DNA from: Glossina fuscipes
Lineage: Eukaryota > Arthropoda > Insecta > Diptera > Glossinidae
Reading direction: 5' to 3'
Assembly: GCF_014805625.2 (NCBI RefSeq)
Contig: NW_023998453.1
Location: 525,259-589,258 of the forward strand
Length of the DNA: 64,000 nt
Below the pieces are notes generated by a model that saw only the letters and a list, made by a program, of their open reading frames with translations, searched no databases and had not been told where the DNA came from. Numbering within the stretch: position 1 is the stretch's first letter; every line of letters starts with the position of its first letter. Shown here piece after piece: positions 12,401 to 25,329 of this stretch. Made by a program: the position numbers and the translations under genes.

Positions 12401-13500
12401 TTATTGCTGATTGTTAAGTTTGAAATATTTAGTCATGTATATGCTTAGAGCGTAGACAGCTTTTAATCAAAATTGAGTTTTCTTTTCTATGAAATTATCT
12501 TCACTTCCTTAGACTAAATTGAATTTTTGCGATGAAGTGGTTCAATTTTAATTAAGTCCTTCATCCATCCAATCACATTAATTATTTTCAAGCAATTCAA
12601 GCACACAACCCAACACACAACAAGTGTTAATAATATATACATTTTTAATATTAAACTTTGTTGACTTATTTTTTTTGATTTTTTATTAACAAACATAAGA
12701 ATTGAACACACAAATACAAGACAAGTAAAAGAGAATGGACACGAGCACGACCCATGAATAAATGCAAACAAAAAAAAAAAAAATTGAAATTTTTCTTTTA
12801 TCAAGTTTTATTTATTTCACTTTTTATATTTTTTATATAAATTTTTTTATTTTATTTTCCTTGAATTTATATATATATATTTTTTTTATTATAGTTATTA
12901 TTATTAGTTTTTTTCGTTTTCTATTTTGTGTAAAATTCTAATTCAGTATCTACTGCGAGTAGCGTCCGTATCAAATCTGGGATAAAAAGATTTTCAAATC
13001 TTTCAAAGTTTGTCCTATCGTCAACGAAGCATTTTCCTTATTTTTTTTTGGTACTCCGTCGATGTCCTGATGCAAAAGAATTATCCTTGTTTTTTCATAA
13101 TTCTTTAAAATGCTTACAGACGAATAGAGTAATTTTTTTGAAAAACCGGTAATGACTTATTTATGCGCCAAGTATCAGCCATATGCTGTTTATCTATCTA
13201 AATTCCCATGATTTTAACGCTTCCAAGGAACTACTTTAAATGGAAATATGATTGGAATACTTGCATGAGATTATAAAAGCGAAGGGAAAATTGATTTTAT
13301 TTGCCTTCATTAACTTGTTTGAGAAATGAACTAAGTTCAGTGGGCCTTTTCCACTTGAAAGCAACTCACATTACTTTTTTTTTGTATATATATATATATG
13401 TATATATGTATATATATATATAGATATAATACGGGTTCGTCAAATTTGCTCTTGAAGGTCAGAAAAATTGGATCAAATCTGGCGAACCCATAAATTTAAA
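9500..13500. other. Intergenic DNA, first part: simple repeats and repeat fragments
   Basis: No gene is recognised. The stretch holds (TA)n/(TG)n tracts near 9.55-9.68 kb, a tRNA-like SINE fragment near 10.2 kb, a (TTG)n run near 11.81-11.83 kb, many T-tracts, and (TA)n near 13.39-13.42 kb. Open frames here are short and of low complexity. Confidence 0.6.
10205..10290 (+). mobile_element. tRNA-like SINE fragment
   Basis: The sequence has a tRNA T-arm-like B box (GGATTCGAATCTC) followed by AAGTGCGGT. A second stretch at 46795-46870 shares the leading CTGAGCAG, the GGTTCAAAT B-box-like core and the following TCAAGTGCGGT. A shared tRNA-like head plus a diverged body suggests a Pol III-derived SINE family. 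No intact A box or cloverleaf was found, so it is not called a tRNA gene. Confidence 0.4.
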
Positions 13501-13518
13501 CAAGATAACTGTGTTCGT

Positions 13519-13547
13519 CCGCTAACGGATCTTCGCTAACGGATCTT
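13519..13547 (+). repeat. Short tandem duplication
   Basis: The unit CGCTAACGGATCTT occurs twice in direct succession. It lies in intergenic DNA with no associated gene. Confidence 0.75.
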
Positions 13548-13979
13548 TCCCCGACATCTTTTATTCGGCACCCATATCCACGGGTTTGTGCACAGAAAAT
13601 TAACCAACCCTGTCCGTGATAGTCCGCGATATTTAATTCAGAATTAACGCACTTAGCTTATAGCATTCCGCTCTCCAAGTGCTCATTTATTTGCTAAAAA
13701 ATTGATTATGCTACCAAGAAAGAATGAATCTTCCACTTTGTGGGATCCAGCATACTTATTCTGAAAACAAGCCATTTTTAAACAAATTTTTTCAGGTTCG
13801 TTCTTAGGTTCACAAGTATAGAAAATGTGAGCCTTCCATCTTCCATAATTTGTGAGTAATAAACAAAATAACCAACTGTGGGCATATGCTATCACCAATT
13901 TATCCCCATTTCCAATACCAATGTCCGCAAAAGGATCGCCAATGTTTTTGCCAAATTTGTAGCGATAGCTGCATTTTTG

Positions 13980-14120
13980 TGACTATGAGACAAGCGGACG
14001 CACAGACGGACATGTTTAAATCGTTTCAGAATTTGTTGCTCATCAAGAATATATATACTATACGGGGTTTCCGAAGCTACCTTTTGAGTGTTGCAAACGT
14101 TTTGACAAAATTAATACATC
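13980..14120 (-). repeat. Dispersed fly intergenic repeat (minus-strand copy)
   Basis: Read on the minus strand this has the order typical of the family: a TAATTTTGTC..GTTTGCAACACTCAAAAGG block, GCTTC..AAACCC..TATATATATTCTTGATGAGC, a degenerate middle, then CATGTCCGTCTGTGCGTCCG. The same blocks recur at several other places in the window. No coding capacity is seen. Confidence 0.6.
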
Positions 14121-17100
14121 TTTCATTCTTTGGTGAAGGATGTGAAAGAGCAAGAAAGCATCTTTAAAATATAATATTATATAGTATTATGTAATCCAAC
14201 TAATGAAAAGTATTCCTTGTCCAATCAATTCAATTTTTAGTAATTTAAGACGAACAAGCGTTTAGCTTGAATTGATGAGCCTAAACTTCGGCTATTTGTC
14301 TCAAATTTTATGAGATACCAAATGTGAGCTTAATTGCAACGATTGCATTAAATATCGAATGATATGGAATTGATAGAATTTGCTTAAATCCATCTCTTTA
14401 TCTTATGTTATATAAGAGAATTATTTTACAGAGACACCAGAGGATGTTAATGGGATATCGCAGTTTGAGGTCCTCAGCAGATATCTTACTTGCTGACGTA
14501 GTTTATTATCGTAAAGTGTATTATAAGAATTTATTCGTAGATGAAATTCTTTTACTTTCTCTGCAAGCAGATCTGTAAGGCAGTAGTGCGTCCTTTATTC
14601 AAATTTTATTAACTTTTTTTTTAATTTTAAGACTTGAAATTAGTTTTTTAATTGCGTTATGCATTATAGGCAATAAAAGAGAGTTTAGTGGAAAAGCGTG
14701 TGAAAGAAAGATCATCAAGATAATGAACGAAACAGTCTCAGTTATACTTGAATAAATTTTTTATTTAGATTTTCTTTCCCTCAATAAAACGATTGACGTG
14801 CATATACGAGAATATATATATATGGACTCTCTTTTTAAAATACAAGCTTACACTTGTTGCGATAGACTGTATCTTGGGCACAGCAACTTGAACATATCAC
14901 TTTAAATGAAACGAGAGAAAATACATCTATACACAGACTTATATACACCACCACCACCACCACCACCACTAAAAATACTTATTGTGGGCATTGCTTTTGA
15001 TAAATAATTTTTGTGCTTTTCTAATTTTTTCTACCGGAAAACAAAACTAAAATAATAAAATTAAATTTTTTTTTTTTTTTTTACTAATCGCTTGTTTTTT
15101 CTTCTAATTACACGTAAATGACTTAAGCTATTGTTAAGGCCTTGAATTTATTAATATTACATTATTAACTTTAACCACGTACACATATGAATAAAGTAAA
15201 AAAAAAAAGAAATTTAACGAAATACACAGATTGCATTCGTCTTAGGGAGAATTTCGGAAAGCTCGCCACCTAATTAACCCGCCAATGTTAATCACTTTAA
15301 TGAGAAACATATCACTTAGTATTTTTTTTTCAAATCCAATCTAATACGATACAAGCAAACGCAAACGGACCTTTTAGGGTACGGTAGATTTTATTTTTTT
15401 TCTCTTTTTTTTTTTTGAATGACTACTCAGTGAGAGAACATGTCATGTATTTGTGAAATCAATTATAGTAAGGAAGGATTCATTAAAAAGTCCTATTTTT
15501 GAAACGATCGATGAAGCCAAGCAACCAGCAAAAGCTGGATCTCTATTTATTTTAAATCTTTAAGAAAGTGAATGATTGCTATGCCTCTAGTGCGGATCAG
15601 AGCAGATCGCAACAATTGCTTTTTGAAAAAGTCTCACGGTAACGTAAATCAAAGTCAGTGCGGCACAGAATGCGCTAATATTTTATTTAAACATATATAC
15701 GGTTACTAGCGGCACAACCGTTGAAATCTTTGACATACCAATCAAACCAAATTTGACAGCTGCTCAACTATATGCTAAGAAGGCAGAAAATAGAGACGGT
15801 TTTGAGTTTTATTTAAGATTCGCTTTTAGAGTTAGATTATGTAACATAAACTAAAATTACTGTTTATCTAGATCGGCCAATACTTATGGGCACCGATTTG
15901 GACGCTTTTGTCAATTTAGTAAAAGCAAAGCCTATAAAATAATAAAAGAAGACAAAAGGCACAACAAAGGGCTCAACATTGGTAAGGCAACACGACTCGG
16001 TTATAATTTTTATGATAAGATAGAAAATTAGTGACATTCTGCCTTTGAGTACGACAAACCGGCCCTCTACTCCTGTCTTCGAAAGAGCTTGAAATTATTA
16101 TTGTCCTTGTGTATTATATTGCTCGAGTCTAGTAAGTTTGTAAAGTTTAATGTCTTTTTTGTTTAATTGTAATTGTTCGTTACTTTCCATAACATCTGCT
16201 CGGGAAAGATGTGTAGTACACCAGTAACTCGTTTTGCGTGAATTCTTATTAAAATCTCAAAAGCCACTACGCGGACTGCGTTGAGCTTATGTAACTTCGG
16301 GACGCGGGATCTAAGGACATGAAAAAGATTTTACTGCTAATCAAGTTTTTAATCAGGGAGGCAATCATTTAAGACTGAAAGACAGCTTTGTCCTTTCAGC
16401 TTTCTCCGTTCAGCTTTCTCCTTTCAGTATTCAGTCGTTGGACTGGGGAAGCTACATTCTTTATCCGTGATTACCCCATCGGGCTATTCGGCTTTCTTAA
16501 CATTCTTATCTGCTTGTTCTTGATTTTATTTGTTTATTTATATTATTTATGTATTTATTCGATTCGAGTTACAATATATATATACATTCCAACCAATGCA
16601 ATCATTTATATATATGTTCTGAAGAACTCACATGCCAGTGACTATAAAAAGAAAAGAACCTGTAAATATATTTAAAAAGGAAACCGTTCCTGACGTTGAA
16701 ACATGAAAAAGATTAAGTGTATATACAGAAATACGTACATGTAGACAAATTTAGTCGCACCTATGTGTTTACATTAGCTTGCACGGATGTCTTTATCCGA
16801 TAATCCCATATATTGTGTAAAAAATTTTTGCTTTTTCAGTTGCCCTGTCCGCCTTTGAAACACCCTTACCCTTAGTAGTTTTACAGGAGTTCCTAACGTT
16901 TCCACTTTCCGCTTTTCCTCCTCTCTCGACTTATAATCCTTGGCCTAATAAATAAAAACATTTCTATCATTTTGATAAACTATTGTCCGATCAAGTCTCG
17001 GTGTAAAAAATGGGGGAAAAAATGCACGCTTCTTCGATTTTAGAAATTATACAACTGGTTGCACATGACCGGATTTTGTAGAAACTTTTTTGTGATAATT

Positions 17101-20100
17101 GCGTACTAAGAGATTTTGTTGGACAGCAAAAAATACACACCCTTTTAATAATACTACGACGAGACTTAAATATTTCTCGTCAATTAAAGCACGATCCCAG
17201 ATCATCCTGGCGAAGCTCTTTAACAACAACAGATTAGCCCTGTATTGCGTAATGATCGAAAAGCTTGATTTAATTAACTGAAATTTATTAATAAAGATAT
17301 TTTCCCGTTGTTTCCGAACATGTGCTCTTGAAAGTTTATTCGTGATCCTTCTTAAATTTGTTTGGGTGGCGAGTTAAAAAAAAAAACTGAAGAAGAACAA
17401 GAAGAAGAAGGAAAAAATACATATATACATAATAGCTGCAATGTTTATGCTGCACAAGAAACTTTTTGCATTTAAATGTTACTTTAAGAAAAAAGAAATA
17501 AATAAATAAATATATGCGTTTTTCTTTTATTTTATTTATTTCTTTTTTTTTTTTTTTTTTTTTTTTCTTTAATTTTTGATATATTTTGTTTTTAACGATC
17601 CGCTCTATTTACGAATATTTACACTAATACGTACAAGAGAAAACATTTTGTAATATTTTTGGCCTCTTTAAAAAATTGATCTTTTACTTACTACACATGT
17701 ACACTAAGAAGAATGTATAACAAGAAAAAAAAAAGGGAAAAAACACAGAAAAACAAAAAAAAAAAAAAAAAAAAAAGGAATAAAAAAAAAAAAAAAATGT
17801 TTTGAAAAAACCAAAAAAAATTGTATTTAATAAAAAAAAAATTTTATAAAAAAAAAAAAAAAAAAAAAAGGTAAGAAAGCGAAAAAAATTTATTAAAAAC
17901 ACAAAACACTAATATATGAGCAAATTGTATAATTTATGTTCTTATTATTATGTTTTTCACACACATTTTCATTATGAGTAGCAAGCCCTCGTTGTCGTTA
18001 GAAAAGGAATGCTTCAACATATCTAAAATAAATATTACGTATATATGTATAGTTTGAACTGTGAACTGAGATAACTTGAAATTACGTTACTCTTATATTC
18101 ATCGTATGTCGAACCTTCACACCATTCCATCATTGTTTATATAATTGCAGCGAAATTTATTCATCATTCAAGGCTTTTTGTTTTTTTTTTTTCGATATTC
18201 AGCTCATTTTATGAGTTATGATGAAAGTACTTCTATAAGTGTCCACTGTTTAGTTTCATTATCTTTACTATATTTTGTTATCATGCTCTTTTAATTTAAT
18301 CCACCTATGGGAGAAATTTGCTAAAAATTGCTTAGTAAGAAACCGTTTTATGAGCACAATAAGAGAAACATTTTTTTGTAAATGCCACGTAATTATGGTA
18401 CGTGAGATTTCCGAGCGTGCTTGTAGCGCCAAAAAAAAGCTTTAAATATTCAAAGCATACGTATATATTTTCACGGTTCTAAAATGATTTAAATCCTTGC
18501 GTTTTTATTTCAGTGAATGCGTTCATCCTTGTCCTTGAAAGTTTGCATTCGAGAAACTTGCAAGAGAAAAATGATATCTGGTATATATGTATATAACAGA
18601 TAATTAGTTGCTTAAGTTTTAAAACAGGTATGGCCCGGCCACAACCAGCGGAAAACTATACTCATGGTACAATCTGAAGCAAAATCGATAATTTTGCCTC
18701 GTATTTTCATCAATAAGGTACGCTGACCTGGAGGCATTTCGATAAAAGTGTTGGCAAGACGGGCTTAATACCAAAGTCATCTATCTCGCGCTTTTTCCTT
18801 AACCCAAAATAAAACGCATCGGTTCTAGTTTAGTCTGCTAAGTGATGCGGTGAAAGTTGCCCGAAGAAAAACGTTGTACACTTTTATATGGCCCACGTAA
18901 TGGTTTGTACCAAATTTTAAAATGTCTTTTACAGTGCTCTGGCTATTCATTGGAAAGGATCGAAAACGATTTTCTTTTGATAGTAAAAGGACCTAACCAT
19001 CGAAGAATAATGGGATAGACATATTTCGCCTGTTCTTTTAAAATTAATTGGAATTGTAACCATAGTTAGAAGGAGAAACCTCGCCTTTAGTTTATCTTTT
19101 TTTTTTTTCTTTTTTAAATTTAGTTGTCAGGCAGATGACGAACCAATCATTTTCATTACAAATTCAATTCGCTGAGAGCTATATTTAACACTAGAACTAC
19201 CGAGTAAGGTGCATTTGATGCATTTTCGACCTTTAAAAAAATACTTACACGCGGGCGTTGTTCGAAAATTGTTTGTCCACTTTTACTTTTCTGACGAGAT
19301 CTTCGAATATCTATCATGAAATTTCTTCTACTTTCACTTTAATGTTTGACATACATCTATTTCCAGCGAAATGGCTCACTTCGATCCCTTCCTCCTGTAA
19401 TCAAATTTCATTTTGCTCTTGAGAGCAAGTTTTAGAAATAGATTTAATTCGCAAATGATTGCGAAAAATCTGAAAAGAAGCTTTCATTAGAAAGATTCTT
19501 AGAATGTCTTTATCTCAATAATTCGGAATATAAATTGGATATCTAATCTGCTCAACAGATCATTATTGCTAGTTGCCTATTACTTCAGTACTTATAGAGG
19601 ATATATTAAGAGATGATATCAAGTTTATGCGGAAGAAATTCGTTTTCAATCGTCTTAGAATAATGTTCCTTAATTGAATTAAATCCATCTATCCATCTAC
19701 CTGTCCAATGCATAGTTTGTAAATTTTCGAGATAATTCGATCAAACTTTTTACATTGCCACTCCATTTTAATTGGAGTGTGTACTCTATTCAAATATGAA
19801 TTGAATCGGAGTAATTTTTTATGATAATCTCCTAATGTAGCATTACATTTTCAAAAGGTCTTAATTGTCAGTCTTGGCACACTATAACGTTGCACAACGT
19901 GTGCTCCTCAATTTATAGCGCCTTCGATATTACTCAGGTACCATTAAATCTTTTTCTAATATTAATAATATTTCTCTTACCCCATCCAAATGTTACTTGT
20001 TTTCCATTATGTTTTCTTTTAAGCAGAGTTTATTCCTATAAATCTTGTGCTCCCGTTTTATATGACAAAGGAAAGAATATGTTATTGATGCTTACAATGA

Positions 20101-21500
20101 AGACGTGAAAAGAAAACATGCTATCAATGGACGGAGTCTTTAATAAGAAACTAAGTTTTTCTTCTTTTTATCTTATGTTCTCACTGAACGGTCGTTTTAT
20201 CAATTACATAGCTAAAATAAGTCCTTTGTTCGATTTCGGATTTCGAAATTTCAAAACTTCTTACCAATTAAAATTCGAACTTGATGCCATTAAAAGGAAT
20301 GGCATTTAGTCGATTAACAACAAGCGACAGGTCTTTGTCTGTTAAGTTACATTGTACACTCATACTTATATATAAATTCGATGGATTTTTTGAAATTTAC
20401 AAAAAAACTAAATAATTAAATAAACAAAATTTTTAAAAAAAAAGTTGAAAAAAATTGTTATGATTGATTTGAATCGCTTTCTTCCTCTTTTTCGAAAACA
20501 TCAGCAAAATAAGCAGCATGAACACAAAACTATATTAGAAGAGATGCAACAAATTTACAAATTATTCAAAAAAATACTAACATTTGAATACAATAAATGC
20601 AACAAATTTGAAAATGATATTCGCCTTGAGACGAATATTCAATACTCACCATCGTAAGCTGGTTCTAGAAACTTGTTGTCAATAATAGTTTTCATTTATT
20701 AGTTCTAATCGTGTGACGTGTTCTTATAACGAATTATAACGCGATGTGCCTCACAGGCGCTTATAATAACCTAAATATTATTGTTGTTGCTTACAGTTTA
20801 AATTCATTTCTTTATCGACAAAAGCTATATGTAAGCATGAAACACTATTTGAACACCACGCAATAGGATATAATGAAAAAAATGCAAGTTCAAATTTCAA
20901 ATAAGGCTTAAAAGCTTATCGTGTTTGGATTAAGGTTCATTCAACACAGTTCCATTTCAGAATAAAGTCTTAGAACTGATCTCGATGAATACTTGTCTCA
21001 AGTTTTAAATTCGAGAGCTAGTTTAGCATTCTTCTTCTTATTCTACTGTTATTATTCCTACTTTTTTCCGATAAAGCTTTGGGGCTTGAACTTAAATCAA
21101 AACGTTGAACACGAAAACGATCATTGATTCTAATTTATGGGCAGCATTATTTTGAAACTTTATTTGTTTTCTGAATTGATTTATTATGTATTTCTTTTCG
21201 GTTTCATTCATTATTACTGTACCATCATTCAATCAATCTTCAACCTGATCCGTACACGGCAACAGTATTCACCACAATTCCTATGTTTTCTGAATAGTAT
21301 CAACCTCTAGATGGTATGTGTGAAAACTTCGTGGCATTCCAACCATTCGTTTATACAAGTTACAGTGATTTTAGTGGCGCTACTTAGGTTAATTTGGAAG
21401 CAATGGAAAATTATTGATTGCTGTTTGATGAGAAAAAAAAAGCGCTAACAATAAGCTTGAAAGATGTAATGGCGTTGCTTGATTGTAGAAAAAATTAATT
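14120..21500. other. Intergenic DNA, second part: no gene recognised
   Basis: The stretch contains (CCA)n at 14946-14969, a 14-base tandem repeat at 16386-16432, a T-tract at 17543-17566, a long A-rich stretch at about 17730-17870 and scattered short frames without family resemblance. Nothing reaches the standard of a gene. Confidence 0.55.
16386..16432 (+). repeat. 14-base tandem repeat CTTTCTCCNTTCAG
   Basis: Two good copies (CTTTCTCCGTTCAG, CTTTCTCCTTTCAG) are preceded and followed by degenerate ones (CTTTGTCCTTTCAG, TATTCAG). Confidence 0.75.
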
Positions 21501-21529
21501 TTTTAATTTTTGATTCTAAACAAAGCCAT

Positions 21530-21960
21530 GTGGACAGCGATCTAAGTGAACGCCACGGTCGTCCTAATTCGGCGATTGTTCCAAAAAACCAAAAGAAAAA
21601 GTGCGCGAAATCGATTTGAAAGACCGTAAATTGAAGTTGCGTGAGATAGCTGACGCCCTAAAGATATCACTTTGCATAAATATTTATCATCTGTTCGAAG
21701 TGGCTTTTAGCCATTTAGGCGAACTGAGAAGTATTTCTTATTATATATTTTATTATATATATTAATCGATCGATCACCAATGGTCAATCAGGTGAATGGA
21801 CAGTAATCGATGGAAGCCGTTCATTCCGATCAAAAAGGCAAAAGTCGATTGAAATAGTTACGGTGTCCTCGCATTGAAAAATATTTTTCGACTATCTCGA
21901 AGAGAGACAATTCAAATCCGCACTACAAGGGCATACGGCAAGTTAGCCCGGAGACTTATT
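21530..21960 (+). mobile_element. Decayed mariner-family transposase relic
   Basis: Fragments in several plus-strand frames read as a mariner helix-turn-helix region: SDLSERHGRPNSAIV (compare the family's 'SGRP' motif), then after a frame change VREIDLKDRKLKLREIADAL followed by KIS. About 170 bases later, shifting frames resemble the stretch before the family's 'FIDYL' motif (here FFDYLEERQ). Frameshifts and stops run throughout, so it cannot encode a transposase. Catalytic D,D,D residues cannot be assigned and terminal inverted repeats were not located, so the ends are approximate. The assignment to Tc1/mariner is firm; the subfamily is not. Confidence 0.75.
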
Positions 21961-22369
21961 GAGTGATGTGATATTTATATATAAGTTTTTATTAGCCGCA
22001 GTGTTTTTTTTTTTTTTTTTGTTAAAAATATCCTAAAAGCAGTTGAGCCGAACTTCAAGTTTTCTTTACCCGTTATTGCACGTGACCAAGGGAATAGGGG
22101 CAAATGACTAAAGCGAATCAGAATCGAATACGTATCAAGAATATTTACATTTAAGAAGATATTTTCGACGATAGTCTCATAATGCGGTGGTGAGTACAAA
22201 ATAAACAATGCATACATGCCTACGCAACACAATACAAACGCTTTTGATAACAAAAGCTTCTTTTTTTTGTGGCTCTCATAAACTATTATTGTCTTTTATC
22301 ACCAACAAATCATATACTCACTTACATATACACTCTAGGAAAACATGTTATTATTATGCATTATTCATA

Positions 22370-22810
22370 TGTATAGTAGCAATTAGTAATTGTTATATAT
22401 ATATATATATATTTAACAAAGAGAATTAAAAAAAATAAATAAATAAAAAAATATTTTTCTTTTTATTTAAAATTTTATTATTTTAATATTAACTATATGA
22501 AATATTTATTGCCATAAAATAAAATAAAAATAAAAAATTAAACAAAACAATAACTCGAATAATAAAAAGCAAAGAAAAATAAAATTATTATTGTTATTAT
22601 TAATAACATTTACATAGAATGACTGATTAAAATTCACAACATATTAAAAATGCATATAAACAAATGATATAATAGTTATGGTTGATATGAAGGAAGAATA
22701 TATACATATATATATATAAATAAATAAATAAATAAATATATATATCTATATATATATATATAATAGAAAATTATAATGCATAATAAAAACCACGAACTAA
22801 GTTGAAATAA
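22370..22810. other. Very AT-rich stretch with AAATA and TA repeats
   Basis: The DNA is almost only A and T, with (TA)n near 22.39-22.41 kb and 22.70-22.76 kb and (AAAT)n between. It has no gene content. Confidence 0.7.
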
Positions 22811-23039
22811 AATAAACAAACAAGAAACGCCTTTGCCTTAGACGCAACAGATAACGGCAAGAAATTATGAACTCCTTAACATATATTTCGATAAAGTCCG
22901 TACAAGGTGTTCTAAAAATTCTAAAGCTGGCTCATCCTAAAATGAAGGAATCTTCATTGCCAGGAACAGAAACTAATTGTTATCAGATTTTTGAAGAATA
23001 AGTTGGAAAAAAAAAACGGCAACAACAGAAACAACAGGA

Positions 23040-23810
23040 ATCTTTATTGAGTGAGCCGAACTCAAATGTCTTCCGCGTTCAGTGAGTTTCTGAGATGTAA
23101 GAAAATCATCGTTGGGGAGTTGCTTAGTTCAACGACAAAGAAGGATTTAAGGTTAGCTATCTATAAAGTAGCGACGGGTTTTTCTCGTGGAAGCCTAAGA
23201 TGTGCATCTTTTGTGTTCCCCCTTTTGGTTCGCTTTTAACGATATTATCAAATACATAAAGGTCTGCGATATTTAAATGGGCTGGGGCACATTTGGGTGT
23301 GTGCTGTATGATGACAACCTCGGAACCATTATTTGCTCGAGAAAGGATAGTGTTTTGATGGATTTTCGGGACGTGCGTCGTGGTCCAAAGGCAAGGGTGG
23401 CTGCGGATGTGTGTAGCAAAGTAAAAGATAACTCAAAACTGCATAAGATAGCGTAATTTCTTTAACTGAACGATAAGTCATGAAGTTAATGGGCGTTCAC
23501 GGGGATCAGGTTACCCAAAAGTCGGATACGTAGATGCACTACACATCTAACTGTCGGAATAGATGCCATCTTGCCTGACTGCTGGTCCTTCGGGGAGTAT
23601 CGTAGTTGCTGTGGTTACCCCGAAGTTTCGTGGGTAACTGACTAAGTAGTGCTTGGATAGGCCTCGACGCATACCAGTAAACGAGAAAATGGCTCACACC
23701 CAATGGGCCCCTAGGGGCGTCGGTTATCGCTTGCCAAGATAACCCATTTGCCATCGCGTGCCGTAGGGCTAGACTTTCATGATAGGCACCCATGCGGAAT
23801 CTGTATAAGG
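23040..23810. other. GC-richer island of unknown origin
   Basis: About 770 bases stand out from the surrounding AT-rich DNA by GC content. A minus-strand frame at 23539-23793 (84 codons) and a plus-strand frame at 23051-23239 (62 codons) are open, but neither resembles a family I recognise. Possible explanations are a decayed transposon body or its 3' untranslated part. No terminal repeats were seen. Confidence 0.35.
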
Positions 23811-25203
23811 GTAAGCAATCACTCAGAACTCAGAACAATTTAATACCGATTCATTTGTTATTATACAAATCGGTTCAGAATCGCTTGCTAAATTAATTTA
23901 AGACTGTTTATTCGTTTCACTATGTAACTATTCATTTGTCTGAAACCCGGATATACAAATTTGATAATTTTGACGTACATTAGTGTGGTTTAACTCAAGG
24001 GCGAGTAAGATTGCAAATGGATTCGAACGAGCTGAAAAAATTGCTTTAAAGTTGTGTAGAGAATTGAAAATTGGACTTGCTCGACCGCAATGCTTGCATT
24101 TGCTTTAAAGTATTTTCGTCTTTTCCGATATAAAGCAAAAAAAGAAGGTTAGTCACCTTTTTTTACCGGATGAATCGAAAAAAAACCGCGATGAATAACG
24201 GTAATGATGACGATAATAAACGAAGGCGAGTTATTGGACTTTACTAAAGTAAAGCAACTGTATACCAAAAACAAATAAGTACAACTGGAACCAGTCACCC
24301 AATTCCAATGTAGTGTATTTGGGTGCATGCTTTCGATACTGCATCGCTTGTAAAATCCTAAGCTGTTGATTCACTCACGACTACTCGGCAATATGCAATT
24401 TGTTTGTGTGTATGGCATAAAAAAATTCTTAGTTCCCTGGATATAAACGATTAGTTTTATCTGGCATAAGCATTTTAACATAAATATATAGAGGAAATGA
24501 GAATCTAACAAAAAGAGAGAGAGTTAAAAACTGTATAAAATTTGTAATAAAGTGTTGTGAAGATTGTTCGAGTCAGAATAAATTTGCGTTTGATTTAATA
24601 GTTAACGATGCTTGCTGTCTCTGACTTCCATCTAATGGTTTGATTCATCTATCGCCCCGCTTTGTTTTTCTTTACTTTTCATTTGAATCCACTCAATAGC
24701 AAAATTGAATCAAAAGAATTTTCCAAACTATATCATTATATACTGATATCAAATCAGAAAATTTAATCGCACTTTCAGGCACAGTATTAGGTAACCTGTT
24801 AGTTGTTATATTTGCATATAAGGCAATGATTTTATTGCTTAGAAAAATCGTGAAAGAAATTTACTTCAATTATGCATTTGTATATACATGTTCGTGTACT
24901 CACATAGAAGCAAAAAAGCTTTAACTAAGCAATACCGACTCTTTCTTATGCTACACCAAATTACTTGACTGCACAACTTTCCAAAAAGCTAAGATAACTC
25001 CAAGACCTTGTGATTGATGAGAAAATTGCAGATCCGGACGATAGTTTCATTAAAGAATTGACTAATATGCCACTAATGCGATTTCTCAGAAATTGTTACC
25101 GAGATATTCGACCAAGGGCCAAGAAATAGTCCCAATGGGTTTACTAATACACCGAAGTCTGAATTTGCTGGGCAAATGTCTGTATTCTACTTCCAAGTTT
25201 TCG

Positions 25204-25329
25204 ACTATAGCGTTTCCATAAATTCAATTGAAAAATATACAAAAAAAAACACATGAATTCAGAAGGAGGTGTGGAAGAAATATACGAAATTGGTTTCAAT
25301 TCAAAAGGAGGTATGGAAGAAATATAGGA
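25204..25329. repeat. 42-base minisatellite, about three units
   Basis: Units fall at 25204-25245 (weak), 25246-25287 and 25288-25329. The two good units share a 29-base core, AATTCARAAGGAGGTRTGGA and on, with two differences. Because 42 is a multiple of three, both strands stay open (minus peptide units SYISSIPPFELKPI and SYISSTPPSEFMCF). This explains the open frames here without invoking a gene. Confidence 0.8.

Noticed and set aside
12514..12804. 96-codon minus frame with a hydrophobic stretch (MYILLTLVVCWVVCL)
   Set aside because: It could mimic a small secreted peptide, but it lies in low-complexity AT-rich DNA and continues into T-tract Phe runs; no support as a gene.
17684..17902. 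Phe-rich minus-strand frame
   Set aside because: It is a translation of A-tracts with no information content.
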